The notes: generated from the sequence alone by a model not told the origin. Positions 15,183 to 23,415 are shown, counted from the stretch's first letter. The stretch is DNA of 35,147 bases from Paludibacter sp. (GCA_028710415.1 JAQTUE010000043.1:1-35147), one strand, 5' to 3'. Made by a program: numbers and translations.

Positions 15183-15515
15183 ATGAATAACAATAAGAAG
15201 TTTTGGAGTCAAGGACTTATGGTCGAGATTACTCTTACGTTGTATATTCTAGCCGGATATATCAGTAGTTATATTGCAAATACGCATAATAATTTACACG
15301 CATTATTTTTAGGACCACTTATATTCACAATTCCCTTATTTGTAGTATTATTTATTTATTACAAAAAGGCAGTTGGTGAGAAGTTTTTTGCAATACTGTG
15401 CATAGTTGCATTTCTTTTTTTTATTGGAATGATTTTACACACATTAACTTCACAAACTTGGTATGATTATTTCTATAAATTGGATAAAGAGTTTAATCAT
15501 TTGTTAGGATGGTAA
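15183..15515 (+). CDS. Small integral membrane protein, function unknown
   Basis: The protein has 110 residues. Three hydrophobic segments are visible, at about 13-33 (MVEITLTLYILAGYISSYIA), 40-60 (ALFLGPLIFTIPLFVVLFIYY) and 68-88 (FFAILCIVAFLFFIGMILHTL), suggesting three transmembrane helices with a short charged C-terminus. I do not recognise a family. It stands alone, flanked by the two ~80-bp direct repeats and followed by a terminator, like the other single-gene units of this AT-rich stretch. An operon role is excluded by the spacing. Confidence 0.6.
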   Translation: MNNNKKFWSQGLMVEITLTLYILAGYISSYIANTHNNLHALFLGPLIFTIPLFVVLFIYYKKAVGEKFFAILCIVAFLFFIGMILHTLTSQTWYDYFYKLDKEFNHLLGW

Positions 15516-15617
15516 TGTTATGTGTTGGATAGTTTATAAATTGTATATCAATGATTTATATGTAGAATAGAAAATATATTTAATAATCATATTTAGTCAA
15601 CTGATATTTCATTAACT

Positions 15618-15645
15618 GCCCCTTGTTTCCTAACGAGGGGCTTTT
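15618..15645 (+). terminator. Intrinsic terminator-like hairpin
   Basis: GCCCCT (15618-15623) pairs with AGGGGC (15636-15641) around a 12-nt loop and is followed by TTTT. It belongs to a small repeat family: a reverse-complement copy is at 15715-15738, and a diverged one at 13095-13120 (AACTGCCCTTGTTTTCTATC). Confidence 0.6.
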
Positions 15646-15714
15646 GGTGTTTTATTTGAAACGATTCCTAAACACAAATCAAACAAGAATGGACGTTGGA
15701 AACGTAGAACCAAT

Positions 15715-15738
15715 TACCCCCTCATTAGGAAGCGAGGG
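15715..15738 (-). repeat. Inverted copy of the 15618 hairpin element
   Basis: On the minus strand this reads CCCCTCGCTTCCTAATGAGG, against CCCCTTGTTTCCTAACGAGG at 15619-15638. The two therefore face each other about 75 bp apart. The rest of the 15516-16146 gap holds the second ~80-bp repeat and AT-rich sequence. Confidence 0.6.
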
Positions 15739-15761
15739 GAGTGTAAAAGGCTACATTATTC

Positions 15762-15841
15762 CTTAAATTCAATACTTTTTGTGTTTATTTTAAATAAATG
15801 CGGAATTTGTTGGGTATGTTAAAACTAGTTCGTACTTTTGG
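15762..15841 (+). repeat. ~80-bp direct repeat, copy 2
   Basis: This is the near-identical copy of 14948-15026, 814 bp downstream in the same orientation. It keeps both TACTTTTG boxes. The copies bracket the gene at 15183-15515, and copy 2 lies about 300 nt upstream of the TonB-C gene. Confidence 0.85.
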
Positions 15842-16146
15842 GCGTAATTAAAGAAAAGGGATTGCAAATTCATAGAACTGAGAGTTTGTATTACCAACCC
15901 AAACTATGTTGACAATCATTCACCAACTGAATTGGATAAATCCGTCGGGACGAGAGTAACAATAAAGTATTCAATGTTCTTACATGTCTATGTAACAATT
16001 AAATGGAAGTGTATTCTGATATATAAAAATCAGATAAATAACGAGTTAACTGGGTATATCCATTATTAAACTGAGCATATCTTTTTTTTGGGGAGAATAG
16101 TAGAAAATGATAAGAACTTTTGCTTTCAATTATAGTAATTCATAAG

Positions 16147-16544
16147 ATGAAAAAACTGACAATCATATTATTTTTGTTTCTGACAACTCAGTTGAGTAGC
16201 TTCTCTCAAAAAAGGGACAACAAAATTTACAACACAGTTGATTCTTTTCCTGAGTTTGTTTATTCTGGTTGCAACAACACGAATGATTGTATAGATTTAT
16301 TTATTAGTACCCATAAAAAATGGCCACCAGTTGAAGACGGTGTTGTGGCGACTATAATTATTCAATGCGTTGTAGAAAAAATGGAGAACTGACAAACTTC
16401 AAAATAATACGAGGGTTAGAAACTCGTTTTGACAAAGCTTCAATTGATGTTTTGAAAATTATGCCACTATGGAAACCTGGGGAAATAAAAGAGAAAAAAG
16501 TAAGAACACAGATTACAATTCGTGTAAAATGGGACTTGATATAA
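16147..16544 (+). pseudogene. TonB C-terminal-domain protein split by a frameshift in a poly-A tract
   Basis: From the ATG at 16147 a signal peptide (MKKLTIILFLFLTTQLSSFSQ) precedes PEFVYSGC…, KKWPPVEDGVVATIIIQCVVEK. The frame then stops at a TGA (16390-16392). Moving back one base at the A6 tract 16376-16381 continues the domain perfectly to a TAA at 16542: NGELTNFKIIRGLETRF, DKASIDVLKIMPLWKPGEI, VRTQITIRVKWDLI. These are the conserved second half of the TonB-C fold found in many short periplasmic Bacteroidota proteins (VxxxGxLxxxxVxRG…MPxWKPG). Restoring one A gives 132 codons. It is a frameshifted pseudogene, a slippage-expressed gene, or an assembly error in a homopolymer; the first and last are most likely. 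Confidence 0.8.
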
Positions 16545-16613
16545 TAAGGTGAGCCGAATTTCGACTTAAAACAAAAAGAAAAGAATGAAAATACGAGTTT
16601 GACCATATGGGCA

Positions 16614-16706
16614 GTTGGCAAATGAAGTACATTTAGTTGGTTTTGCTCCTGCATTCACTATGTTATTTCACTTCGGCGAATGCTGCCTGAAGCCTCCAAG
16701 TGCCAA
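16614..16706. repeat. attC-like imperfect inverted repeat A
   Basis: Nested pairing is visible: TTGGCA (16615-16620) with TGCCAA (16701-16706), GGTTT (16639-16643) with AAGCC (16690-16694), and GCATTC (16651-16656) with GAATGC (16678-16683). The left half contains the core ATGAAGTACATTTAGTTGG followed by TTTTGCTCCTGCATTC, which recurs in elements B (20665) and C (22081). It follows the TonB-C pseudogene and precedes the STAND ATPase. A box GGTTGTTATGTA (16714-16725) lies just after it. Resemblance to integron attC sites is my inference. Confidence 0.55.
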
Positions 16707-16749
16707 TATTATAGGTTGTTATGTATTCATTGTAAAAAAGAAAAAAGCA

Positions 16750-16757
16750 TACATTTG
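16750..16757 (+). promoter_or_regulatory. -7 box of the STAND ATPase gene
   Basis: TACATTTG matches TAnnTTTG exactly, with ATTG at 16729-16732, 17 nt upstream. It lies 76 nt before the ATG at 16834, so the large gene has its own promoter inside the spacer. Confidence 0.55.
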
Positions 16758-16833
16758 CAATTGAATATCTCTGTAAAGAAAAGACCCAAAATTGAAATTG
16801 AATTGCTATATTGAAACGAAAAAAACAAAAATC

Positions 16834-19800
16834 ATGACTGGAAGATTACAACTTATTGAACAAAAATTGATTGCAATTGATCCTGCTGGTTTTCAAAACT
16901 TGTGTGATGCTTATCTAATTTTACGTGAAGATGAATATAGTAGTCTCAATAGAACAGGAAGTCAATTAGGAAAACAAAAAACTGTCTTGGGAACTCCTGA
17001 TAGTTTTATGAGAACTTTTGACAATAAATTAGCATATATCGAATACACAACTCAAGCAGAATCAAAAGCAACTAAGATAATATCCGATATAGACAAATGT
17101 TTAGATACCACAAAAACTGGAGTTGAAAATGAGAATGTGTATCAAATTATAATTTGTTTTAATTCTCGTTTGACAATTGAAGAAGAAGTACAGATTCAAT
17201 CATATGCAAACACAAAAAAAATCAGAATTGAACTTATTGGAATTGACACATTAGCATTAGAAATTATATCTAAGTACATGCTCCTTTCAAGAGATTTTCT
17301 TGGAATTCCTATTGATACAGGTCAAATACTTCCTTTTGATAATTTCATATCTGAATATAACAATAAAGCACACCAATTATCAACGCCTTTAGACAATATA
17401 TTTCTTCATAGAGAGAAAGAGCTTGAAGAGATTCTTAACCAATTACAATCAGAAGATTTACTTATTGTTTCTGGTGCACCCGGTGTTGGAAAAACTAAAA
17501 TATGCATTGAATCCATTAATAGGTTCATTCAGCAATATTCAAATTTCCAGGCATTTGCTATATCAAAAAAAGATGTTGATATTTTTGACGACTTAAAAAT
17601 TCAATTAAAAAATGACAAAGACTACATTCTTTTAATAGATGATGCAAATAGACAACTATCAAATCTATCTCAAATCATTGGTGTTTTTAGAGAGATAAGA
17701 GTGGGAAAAATAAAAATTGTCATTTCTGTTCGGAACTATGCATTAACTGATATCAGCAAAGTTACTAGAGAACTTAAATCTCATACTATTAATATTCCGA
17801 AATTTACAGATAATGAAATTATAAAGATATTAGAAAGTGATACTTTTAAAATTCTAAATAATAAGTATCAGAAAAAAATTGTAGAAATATCAGATGGTAA
17901 TGCTCGACTTGCTATTATGGGAGCTCGACTTGCAAATGAAAAGCAAGCTGAGTTTTTGTGGGGAGACGTTTCTGACTTATTTGATTCATATTTTGATAAA
18001 TTCCTAGGAGATTTTGATTTGTTTGAAAATCAGAATCTCTTAAAAACACTCGCAATTATTTCTTTTTTCTTTGCTATTAACAGAGATGATAAATCTTTTG
18101 TCAGTAAAGTCCTTGAGCTTTTTGAAATAGACTATTATTCATTTAATGAAGCAATTGAAGAACTACACAAAAGAGAATTAATCGAAGTTCAGTATAACCA
18201 TGCTCGAATTTCAGAACAAGTAATGGCAACATACTTTTTCTATAAAGTCTTTATTAAAGATGGTAGGTTATCTTTTAGAACATTACTTTTCAATTTCTTT
18301 GATAGTTGGAAATCTCGATTTAAAGATTCAATTATACCTGCCAATAACTCATTTGGCTATGAAAATGTGATTTCAAAAATAAATGGCACTTTGGATGAAT
18401 ATTTGAATAGTCAAAAGGGAAATGAAGAAAAAATATTAAATTTTCTTGATTTGTTTTGGTTCTACAAACCAGAAGACACATTAAGTATATTCTATAATAA
18501 AACCTCAGAATTACCAGAGCCAGAAAATCCTATTTATTCTACCCATTACGAAACTAATGATTTTGTATACGACAAAGAACAAACTATTGATTTTATTTCA
18601 AGGTTTTATGATCATAATACTGAATCGCTAAAACCAGCTATAGAACTTGGTTTTGAATACATTAGAAAGAGGCCTGTACATTTACCTGAATTTATTAGAA
18701 GAATAAGAGAGCACTTTTTATTCGATGAGCCAGATGAAAGAATTGGTTTTATTAGACAATCATATTTGATTGAAATAATTATATCTAACGTTGAAAAAGG
18801 TCAACCTCATTACATTTCAGCCTTTTTTGCATTGGCTAAAACATTTTTAAAACACACTTTTCAAAATACTCACGGTGGAAGAAAACACACTTTCACATGG
18901 TATGATTATCCACTACCATTTAATGAAGTAACTAAAGGTATTAGAACGAGAATTTGGCAAACGTTGTTTGATAAATACGAAAAGTATCCTGATGAAGTAT
19001 TCGAAGTTATTCGGAACTTTAAATCGTCACACCATGAGATGGTGTCTGAGATAATGGATTACGATTTAAGTTTATTGATCCCTTTTATACAGTTTAATTT
19101 TAGTCCTTTAAACTTCAAACATGTATATTTTATTCATGACATGATTTATTGGACTGATCGTGAAGAAAAAATCACCAACAGAACTTACAGAGATTTAAAA
19201 CAAATGTTTCTTACACACGAGTATTTGGACTTTTGTAAATTTGATTGGAACAGATTAAGAGATAAAAATAGTTTTGAGTTCGATGATTTCCGAGAATATG
19301 AGAAGTTAAAAGCCAATGAAATAAGAAAAAACTTTACATTTTCCAGTGAACTTGATTTTACTAAACTATTTACTGCAATTTCTAACGTTTTAATTATTAA
19401 AGATACAGACCATTTTACTGCCAGCAACTCTGTCGACATTATTATTGAAGAGAATTTCATTCATAATAATGATCTTGGATTCAAATTGTTTCATTCAATT
19501 CTGATAAATTACCCAGTTGGTTTAAATTTACTTTACAAAACTCTGAATATTATCACGAATCATTCTCAAGAATGGTGCTCTAAACTATGGGCTGAATTAG
19601 AAAATTGGAATAACGAGAATAGTCAGTTTTGGCGCATAAGCTTTTTCAATTATATCCCAGATGAGTACATTAATGATTTCTATTGCCAAAAGCTTCTTGA
19701 AACAATAGAAAATATTGAAAGTTATGCACATTTGTATGTTAAATCATACTCACGTTTTAGTTTAAATGGGAATAATATTGTAAAGAAGATATTGTTTATC

Positions 19801-20586
19801 ATTTCTGAAAAAATTCAAAAATTGAATATTACAATAACTTTTGATGATGAGATTTTTGAAAAGGACTTAGATTTATTCGAAAATGATTATAATCTTTTAA
19901 AACAGTTGTATTTTCAACAACACAGGTTTAATCACTCACAAATATTTGATTATAAGAGAGACGGGTTCAATAAAATATTCGAACAATATCCAATTTTCTT
20001 AATCGATTTTATTTCAGAATTTTATACGAATAGAAAGTTAATCGACAAAAAAACTAATTTAAAGATTCCATTCATATGGAATTCTGAAGACAATCTTAAT
20101 CTTATTGAAGGTGCTTGCGAATTTTTAATTGAGTCAAATCCTTATTTTGGTATAGGAGATCACTCAATCAACATATTATTTAATGGACTCAATGATAATC
20201 AAAAACAAAATGCAACAATATTCATTCACAATTTCATTGAAAAGAACAAAGAAGATTCTAAACGAATTGAACTCATATTTGATGCTATAAGACATTGTAT
20301 GAACAATAAATTTGAAGAATTTCTATTACAGTATTTATCAACAAAACCGAAGCTTGAAATTTTTAAAGCAGTCAATTGGGTTGGAAATGTTGGTGTTCAA
20401 AATGGCGATGTCAGTTTTGGAGAATTGTATGCTAACTTATGGAAAGGGACTCTTGAAATAGTGAAAAAATCAGATGATCAATTAGCGATGATTCCTATAA
20501 AGAGTTTTCTAAAAAAACAAATAGAAAACCAATATAAATGGGCTGAATCTGAAAGAGAACATAAATTTCTTCGTCCTGACTGGTAG
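16834..20586 (+). CDS. Large STAND-type NTPase with nuclease-like N-terminus; probable antiphage defence protein
   Basis: From the ATG at 16834 the protein has 1250 residues (an upstream TTG would add 14). Residues 1-165 look like a restriction-endonuclease-type fold: FQNLCDAYLIL, RTGSQLGKQKTVLGTPDSF and KLAYIEYTTQ, with Asp56 and Glu70-x-Thr72 in the place of D…(D/E)-x-K, so the usual Lys is replaced. Residues 186-420 are a P-loop ATPase: Walker A SGAPGVGKT at 213-221, Walker B YILLIDD at 264-270, and an Arg motif VISVRN at 296-301. Residues 420-1250 are helical and repeat-like, as in sensor regions of STAND proteins. This order (nuclease, ATPase, long sensor) is that of Avs-like defence proteins, in which phage-protein binding triggers the effector. 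It is single-gene, AT-rich and beside several toxin-antitoxin loci. The specific family is not identified, and catalytic activity is uncertain. Confidence 0.75.
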   Translation: MTGRLQLIEQKLIAIDPAGFQNLCDAYLILREDEYSSLNRTGSQLGKQKTVLGTPDSFMRTFDNKLAYIEYTTQAESKATKIISDIDKCLDTTKTGVENENVYQIIICFNSRLTIEEEVQIQSYANTKKIRIELIGIDTLALEIISKYMLLSRDFLGIPIDTGQILPFDNFISEYNNKAHQLSTPLDNIFLHREKELEEILNQLQSEDLLIVSGAPGVGKTKICIESINRFIQQYSNFQAFAISKKDVDIFDDLKIQLKNDKDYILLIDDANRQLSNLSQIIGVFREIRVGKIKIVISVRNYALTDISKVTRELKSHTINIPKFTDNEIIKILESDTFKILNNKYQKKIVEISDGNARLAIMGARLANEKQAEFLWGDVSDLFDSYFDKFLGDFDLFENQNLLKTLAIISFFFAINRDDKSFVSKVLELFEIDYYSFNEAIEELHKRELIEVQYNHARISEQVMATYFFYKVFIKDGRLSFRTLLFNFFDSWKSRFKDSIIPANNSFGYENVISKINGTLDEYLNSQKGNEEKILNFLDLFWFYKPEDTLSIFYNKTSELPEPENPIYSTHYETNDFVYDKEQTIDFISRFYDHNTESLKPAIELGFEYIRKRPVHLPEFIRRIREHFLFDEPDERIGFIRQSYLIEIIISNVEKGQPHYISAFFALAKTFLKHTFQNTHGGRKHTFTWYDYPLPFNEVTKGIRTRIWQTLFDKYEKYPDEVFEVIRNFKSSHHEMVSEIMDYDLSLLIPFIQFNFSPLNFKHVYFIHDMIYWTDREEKITNRTYRDLKQMFLTHEYLDFCKFDWNRLRDKNSFEFDDFREYEKLKANEIRKNFTFSSELDFTKLFTAISNVLIIKDTDHFTASNSVDIIIEENFIHNNDLGFKLFHSILINYPVGLNLLYKTLNIITNHSQEWCSKLWAELENWNNENSQFWRISFFNYIPDEYINDFYCQKLLETIENIESYAHLYVKSYSRFSLNGNNIVKKILFIISEKIQKLNITITFDDEIFEKDLDLFENDYNLLKQLYFQQHRFNHSQIFDYKRDGFNKIFEQYPIFLIDFISEFYTNRKLIDKKTNLKIPFIWNSEDNLNLIEGACEFLIESNPYFGIGDHSINILFNGLNDNQKQNATIFIHNFIEKNKEDSKRIELIFDAIRHCMNNKFEEFLLQYLSTKPKLEIFKAVNWVGNVGVQNGDVSFGELYANLWKGTLEIVKKSDDQLAMIPIKSFLKKQIENQYKWAESEREHKFLRPDW

Positions 20587-20664
20587 AATTTAAAGCGGTT
20601 AACAATTACGAAAACAAATAAAAGGAAAAGAAAACAACGAAACGATTATACACATCAAGGCACA

Positions 20665-20750
20665 TTGGCTGGTTAAAGTGCATTTGGCAGTCCCGATAGG
20701 AATTGTAGATTGCTCCTGGATTCGCTTTGTCAGTAAACAGACTGACAAAG
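20665..20750. repeat. attC-like element B
   Basis: It starts TTGGCTGGTTAAAGTGCATT, carries a 17-nt insertion relative to the other two, and then reads GATTGCTCCTGGATTC. This is followed by a perfect 10-bp hairpin (CTTTGTCAGT 20725-20734 with ACTGACAAAG 20741-20750). The core matches elements A and C. It lies between the STAND gene and the next cassette-like gene, with the box AGTTGTTATGCA at 20806-20817. Confidence 0.5.
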
Positions 20751-20836
20751 ATTGATCTTTCAAATGGAATCTCTCAGAAGTAGGGAATACTAACTACCAT
20801 AATTCAGTTGTTATGCAACACAAAAAAAAGATAAGA

Positions 20837-21553
20837 ATGAAACTAAACTTGACAAGCATATTACTGATTCTCTTCGTTTCGACGGCAACCTGTCAGGACT
20901 TTAAATACATAAAGCCAATATTGACGGATTCGACAAAAGTCGTAAAAACTGAAATTGATAGAAAGAATCAATTTGAAAGAATTTATTTTATTGATTATTC
21001 TAAAAATTCACCTTCAAAGAGAGAATTGATAGATTTTAATGAAGACCCCAAAAAACCAACCGAAAGCATTAACGTAACTTACGTTGGTATTCTAAAAAAT
21101 CTAAAAGTAAAACCGCAAAAGTTCAATGTTGGGCTTCCTGAAAAATGGGTTAAATTGTTTAAATACAAAGGAGAGTGGGTTTTATTCAACGATCTTCCAA
21201 AATACATATTGTCTGATTCATGCTTAATTTCATTTGACATGGATGACCCGAATTCAAGTATAATTATCGACTCTAAATCAAACGAAAACAAATATATATT
21301 CAACCTGCAATCCTACAATTGGGATAATCCAATTAAAAACTATAAGTCAAAATTAGAAATAAAGATAATTGACAAAAAAAGAATGATTACACTTTGGAGA
21401 TCAGAATTTCAAGATCAGGTATCGTATGAATTAATGATTCCAGTAAACCAACTATCAAAGTTCCCAATAATGGTAATGCTTGAGAATGATTTGATGGACG
21501 ACGAAAATGAACTATTTGACAAGATAGATTTAGAACAACTTTGGAAAAACTAA
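20837..21553 (+). CDS. Secreted protein of unknown function
   Basis: From the ATG at 20837 the protein has 238 residues; an ATG at 20813 adds MQHKKKIR and spoils the signal peptide, so the later start is preferred. Residues 1-18 are a signal peptide (MKLNLTSILLILFVSTATCQ) with a Cys near its end, but TATC is not a good lipobox. The remainder is charged and beta-rich (FERIYFIDYSKNSPSKREL, INVTYVGILKNLKV, KLEIKIIDKKRMITLWRSEF). No known domain is recognised. It is alone in its transcription unit, with non-coding spacers on both sides. Confidence 0.55.
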   Translation: MKLNLTSILLILFVSTATCQDFKYIKPILTDSTKVVKTEIDRKNQFERIYFIDYSKNSPSKRELIDFNEDPKKPTESINVTYVGILKNLKVKPQKFNVGLPEKWVKLFKYKGEWVLFNDLPKYILSDSCLISFDMDDPNSSIIIDSKSNENKYIFNLQSYNWDNPIKNYKSKLEIKIIDKKRMITLWRSEFQDQVSYELMIPVNQLSKFPIMVMLENDLMDDENELFDKIDLEQLWKN

Positions 21554-21636
21554 ATTACGCTATTTCGCAAGATATTGAAAAGTGTCGTTAATGAAGTAGG
21601 GACATTTAAATTGAAAAGGATTTAATACGAAAAAAT

Positions 21637-22041
21637 ATGTGGGTACCTAAAACAGACGAGGAACTTAAATTCGATTTAAAACAAAGAGAAAAAGACGCAA
21701 AACTTACCGGAATACTTGTATTTTCTCTTATTCTGATTTTTGAAGTAATTCAAAATAAATTTGTTGGGACACTGGCTTATAGAGGAGCATCATTAGGTCC
21801 TACAATGACCTGGCAGGAAATTCTCAGAATGATACCCGAATTACTGCCCTTTATGAGTATAGGAGGGATTTTATTTTATCTGGCAATTCGAAAATTCAAT
21901 AATAACACGACTCAAGTCTGCACGAAATGCGGAAAGCTTAAACGGTTTGATAAAGTTGAAATTTGTGATTGTGGAGGAAAATTCAGATTGTTGAACGAGA
22001 TGAAATGGATTGAAAATAACGAATCAAAACAAAATAAATAA
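21637..22041 (+). CDS. Membrane protein with C-terminal zinc-ribbon-like motif, function unknown
   Basis: The protein has 134 residues. A charged N-terminus is followed by two likely transmembrane helices, at about 23-39 (LTGILVFSLILIFEVIQ) and 66-85 (IPELLPFMSIGGILFYLAIR). The C-terminus has four cysteines at 95, 98, 110 and 112 (CTKCGKLKRFDKVEICDCGG), which fits a small zinc-binding ribbon on the cytoplasmic side. I know of no named family. It stands as a single gene between spacers, with attC-like element C starting 40 nt after its stop. Confidence 0.55.
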   Translation: MWVPKTDEELKFDLKQREKDAKLTGILVFSLILIFEVIQNKFVGTLAYRGASLGPTMTWQEILRMIPELLPFMSIGGILFYLAIRKFNNNTTQVCTKCGKLKRFDKVEICDCGGKFRLLNEMKWIENNESKQNK

Positions 22042-22080
22042 AAACCTAAGAAGCAAATAGTCAGTTCATTAAATATATTG

Positions 22081-22147
22081 AGTTCGTTGGATGGTTGAAG
22101 TGTTTTTAGCAGGCTTTGCACCTGTAATCAGTAAAAGCCCAACGACT
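22081..22147. repeat. attC-like imperfect inverted repeat C
   Basis: The outer arms AGT-T-CGTTG (22081-22089) and CAACG-ACT (22140-22147) pair with one extrahelical T, and GGCTTT (22112-22117) pairs with AAAGCC (22134-22139). The left half reads GTTGGATGGTTGAAGTG, then TTTTAGCAGGCTTTGCACCT, and aligns base for base with most of elements A and B. An unpaired single base inside an otherwise paired arm is a hallmark of attC sites. Confidence 0.55.
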
Positions 22148-22170
22148 TGATTCTTTAAAACAACAATAAA

Positions 22171-22749
22171 ATGAGAAAGTTTATCATAATATTAGCAACA
22201 TATTGTCTGGGGTTCGGTTCTGGGAATGCTCAGCAAGTTGATAATCATTATTCGAACAACGATTCAATAATGATTATTACAGCTCAGAAGTATCTAAATG
22301 ATAGGCTAGGGGCTAAGTTTGTCAAGAAGAGTGTTGAGATAAATAGCGTTGATAGTATTCAAGGTCTGATTACATTCCTCATAAGGCAACATGACACTAA
22401 AAGCAAAAGAAATATGATTGTAGTTTTTGTTGATGGAGAAAAAATAGATTCTTTGTCAACTCCTAAAATTAAAAGAGCAGACATTGAAAAATATTATAAT
22501 GGAACTATTTCAACAAATATATTTCTCAATAAAACATATGCGATTGAATTAGCTGAAAAGATTGGTTTTCAGAAAGGCATTCATAAATGGTCTGTCAAAT
22601 TATTAAGATCCCTTGATGCAGTTACTTGGGAAATCACAAACACCCAAAAAGAACAACTTAATAAACCTTATTTCACATCAGGAAAAGGTTTAAGCATTAA
22701 TGCCAAAAGTGGAAAATATAGAAAATTTAATTGGGTTGCTTGTGAATAA
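22171..22749 (+). CDS. Secreted protein of unknown function
   Basis: The protein has 192 residues with a signal peptide at 1-20 (MRKFIIILATYCLGFGSGNA), cut before QQV. The mature part is mixed alpha/beta with LITFLIRQHDTKSKRNMIVV, then DGEKIDSLSTPKIKRADIEK and VKLLRSLDAVTWEIT, and ends NAKSGKYRKFNWVACE. The pattern KLLRSLDAVTWEIT…AKSGKYRK vaguely recalls PepSY-like or peptide-binding periplasmic domains, but I cannot assign it. It is a single-gene unit within the AT-rich array, starting 23 nt after element C. Confidence 0.5.
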   Translation: MRKFIIILATYCLGFGSGNAQQVDNHYSNNDSIMIITAQKYLNDRLGAKFVKKSVEINSVDSIQGLITFLIRQHDTKSKRNMIVVFVDGEKIDSLSTPKIKRADIEKYYNGTISTNIFLNKTYAIELAEKIGFQKGIHKWSVKLLRSLDAVTWEITNTQKEQLNKPYFTSGKGLSINAKSGKYRKFNWVACE

Positions 22750-22957
22750 ATAATTGAAATATCTAAAACATAAGTTTAACGTGGCAGGGCAACCAAGTAT
22801 GAAGTTTCAGTTGTACTTTATTCATGAGACTTGAGCGATCCAATAATGCAACTGATTAAACCTGAATATGAAAGTGGTATATTTGGCCCATAAATTGAGT
22901 GAATATAATTGATCTCATCAAAATATAAAATGGATAGATTCTGAAATTATACAGTCA

Positions 22958-23072
22958 AAAGTGCTATTTATTGCACTATTTGATAGATGAAAGTATAAAA
23001 TACCCGAATAAGTACAAAATAGTGCACTATATTGCACTATTGATAGCAATTAATAGATGTTGTGTATATTTG
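22958..23072 (+). promoter_or_regulatory. Operator pair and -7 box of the hipB-like gene
   Basis: A perfect 9-bp inverted repeat AATAGTGCA-N6-TGCACTATT (23018-23026 and 23033-23041) lies just upstream of an exact -7 box TATATTTG (23065-23072) and covers the -33 position. A diverged copy of the same site is 61 bp upstream (GTGC 22961-22964 with GCAC 22973-22976); both continue into TGATAG. Two spaced operators suggest cooperative autorepression by the HTH protein encoded at 23093. Confidence 0.68.
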
Positions 23073-23092
23073 CATAAAAAAGAGTCTTAATA

Positions 23093-23311
23093 ATGTACAA
23101 TCAAGAATTAATACGAACCATAAAAGAGCGGAGGGAATCTTTTAATATAACGCAAGACGCCCTGGCAGAACTATCAGGTGTCGGATTGAGAACCTTAAAG
23201 CAGTTTGAAAGAGGAAAGGGTAATCCAACACTCCTGACGATCCAACGGATTGTGGATGTACTAGGTATGGAAGTTAGCTTAAGATTAAAAAATGTATCGG
23301 ATAACAAATGA
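23093..23311 (+). CDS. hipB: XRE-family regulator, HipB-like antitoxin
   Basis: The protein has 72 residues and is almost entirely a helix-turn-helix domain: IKERRESFNITQDALAELSG, then VGLRTLKQFERGKGNPTLLT and LGMEVSLRLKNV, the pattern of the short HipB-like regulators. Its stop overlaps the next ATG as ATGA (23308-23311), the usual translational coupling to hipA; only a 35-codon remnant follows. A perfect -7 box 21 nt upstream and two palindromes provide autoregulation. The antitoxin family is confident; whether it still acts in any toxin system is doubtful. Confidence 0.78.
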   Translation: MYNQELIRTIKERRESFNITQDALAELSGVGLRTLKQFERGKGNPTLLTIQRIVDVLGMEVSLRLKNVSDNK

Positions 23312-23415
23312 GAGAAGTAAAAATACTATTAACTGCCTCTTACCTGAACGATGCTACGAAAAGAAATTACTGGCAATCGTATCAGGGTCGTTTAAAACAG
23401 CTCATAAAGGTGTAA
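23308..23415 (+). pseudogene. Truncated hipA remnant
   Basis: The frame coupled by ATGA to the HipB-like gene runs only 35 codons (MREVKILLTASYLNDATKRN…) to the TAA at 23413. The beginning MREVKIL fits the N-terminal HipA subdomain, which is normally encoded at this position and is about 100 residues long. The rest does not continue the family, and no kinase domain is found in the 250 bp that follow. The call rests mainly on position. From codon 8 the DNA (AACTGCCTCTTACCTGAACG) faintly resembles the repeat at 15614 and 13095, which may mark the break. Confidence 0.5.

Noticed and set aside
21570..21615. A fourth attC-like element after the gene ending at 21553
   Set aside because: AATGAAGTAGGGACATTTAA resembles part of the core, but the TGCTCCTG half and paired arms are absent, so it is not counted.
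22780..22860. Another attC-like element after the gene ending at 22749
   Set aside because: GGCAGGGCAACC and a few following bases recall the core, but no convincing alignment or stem was found.
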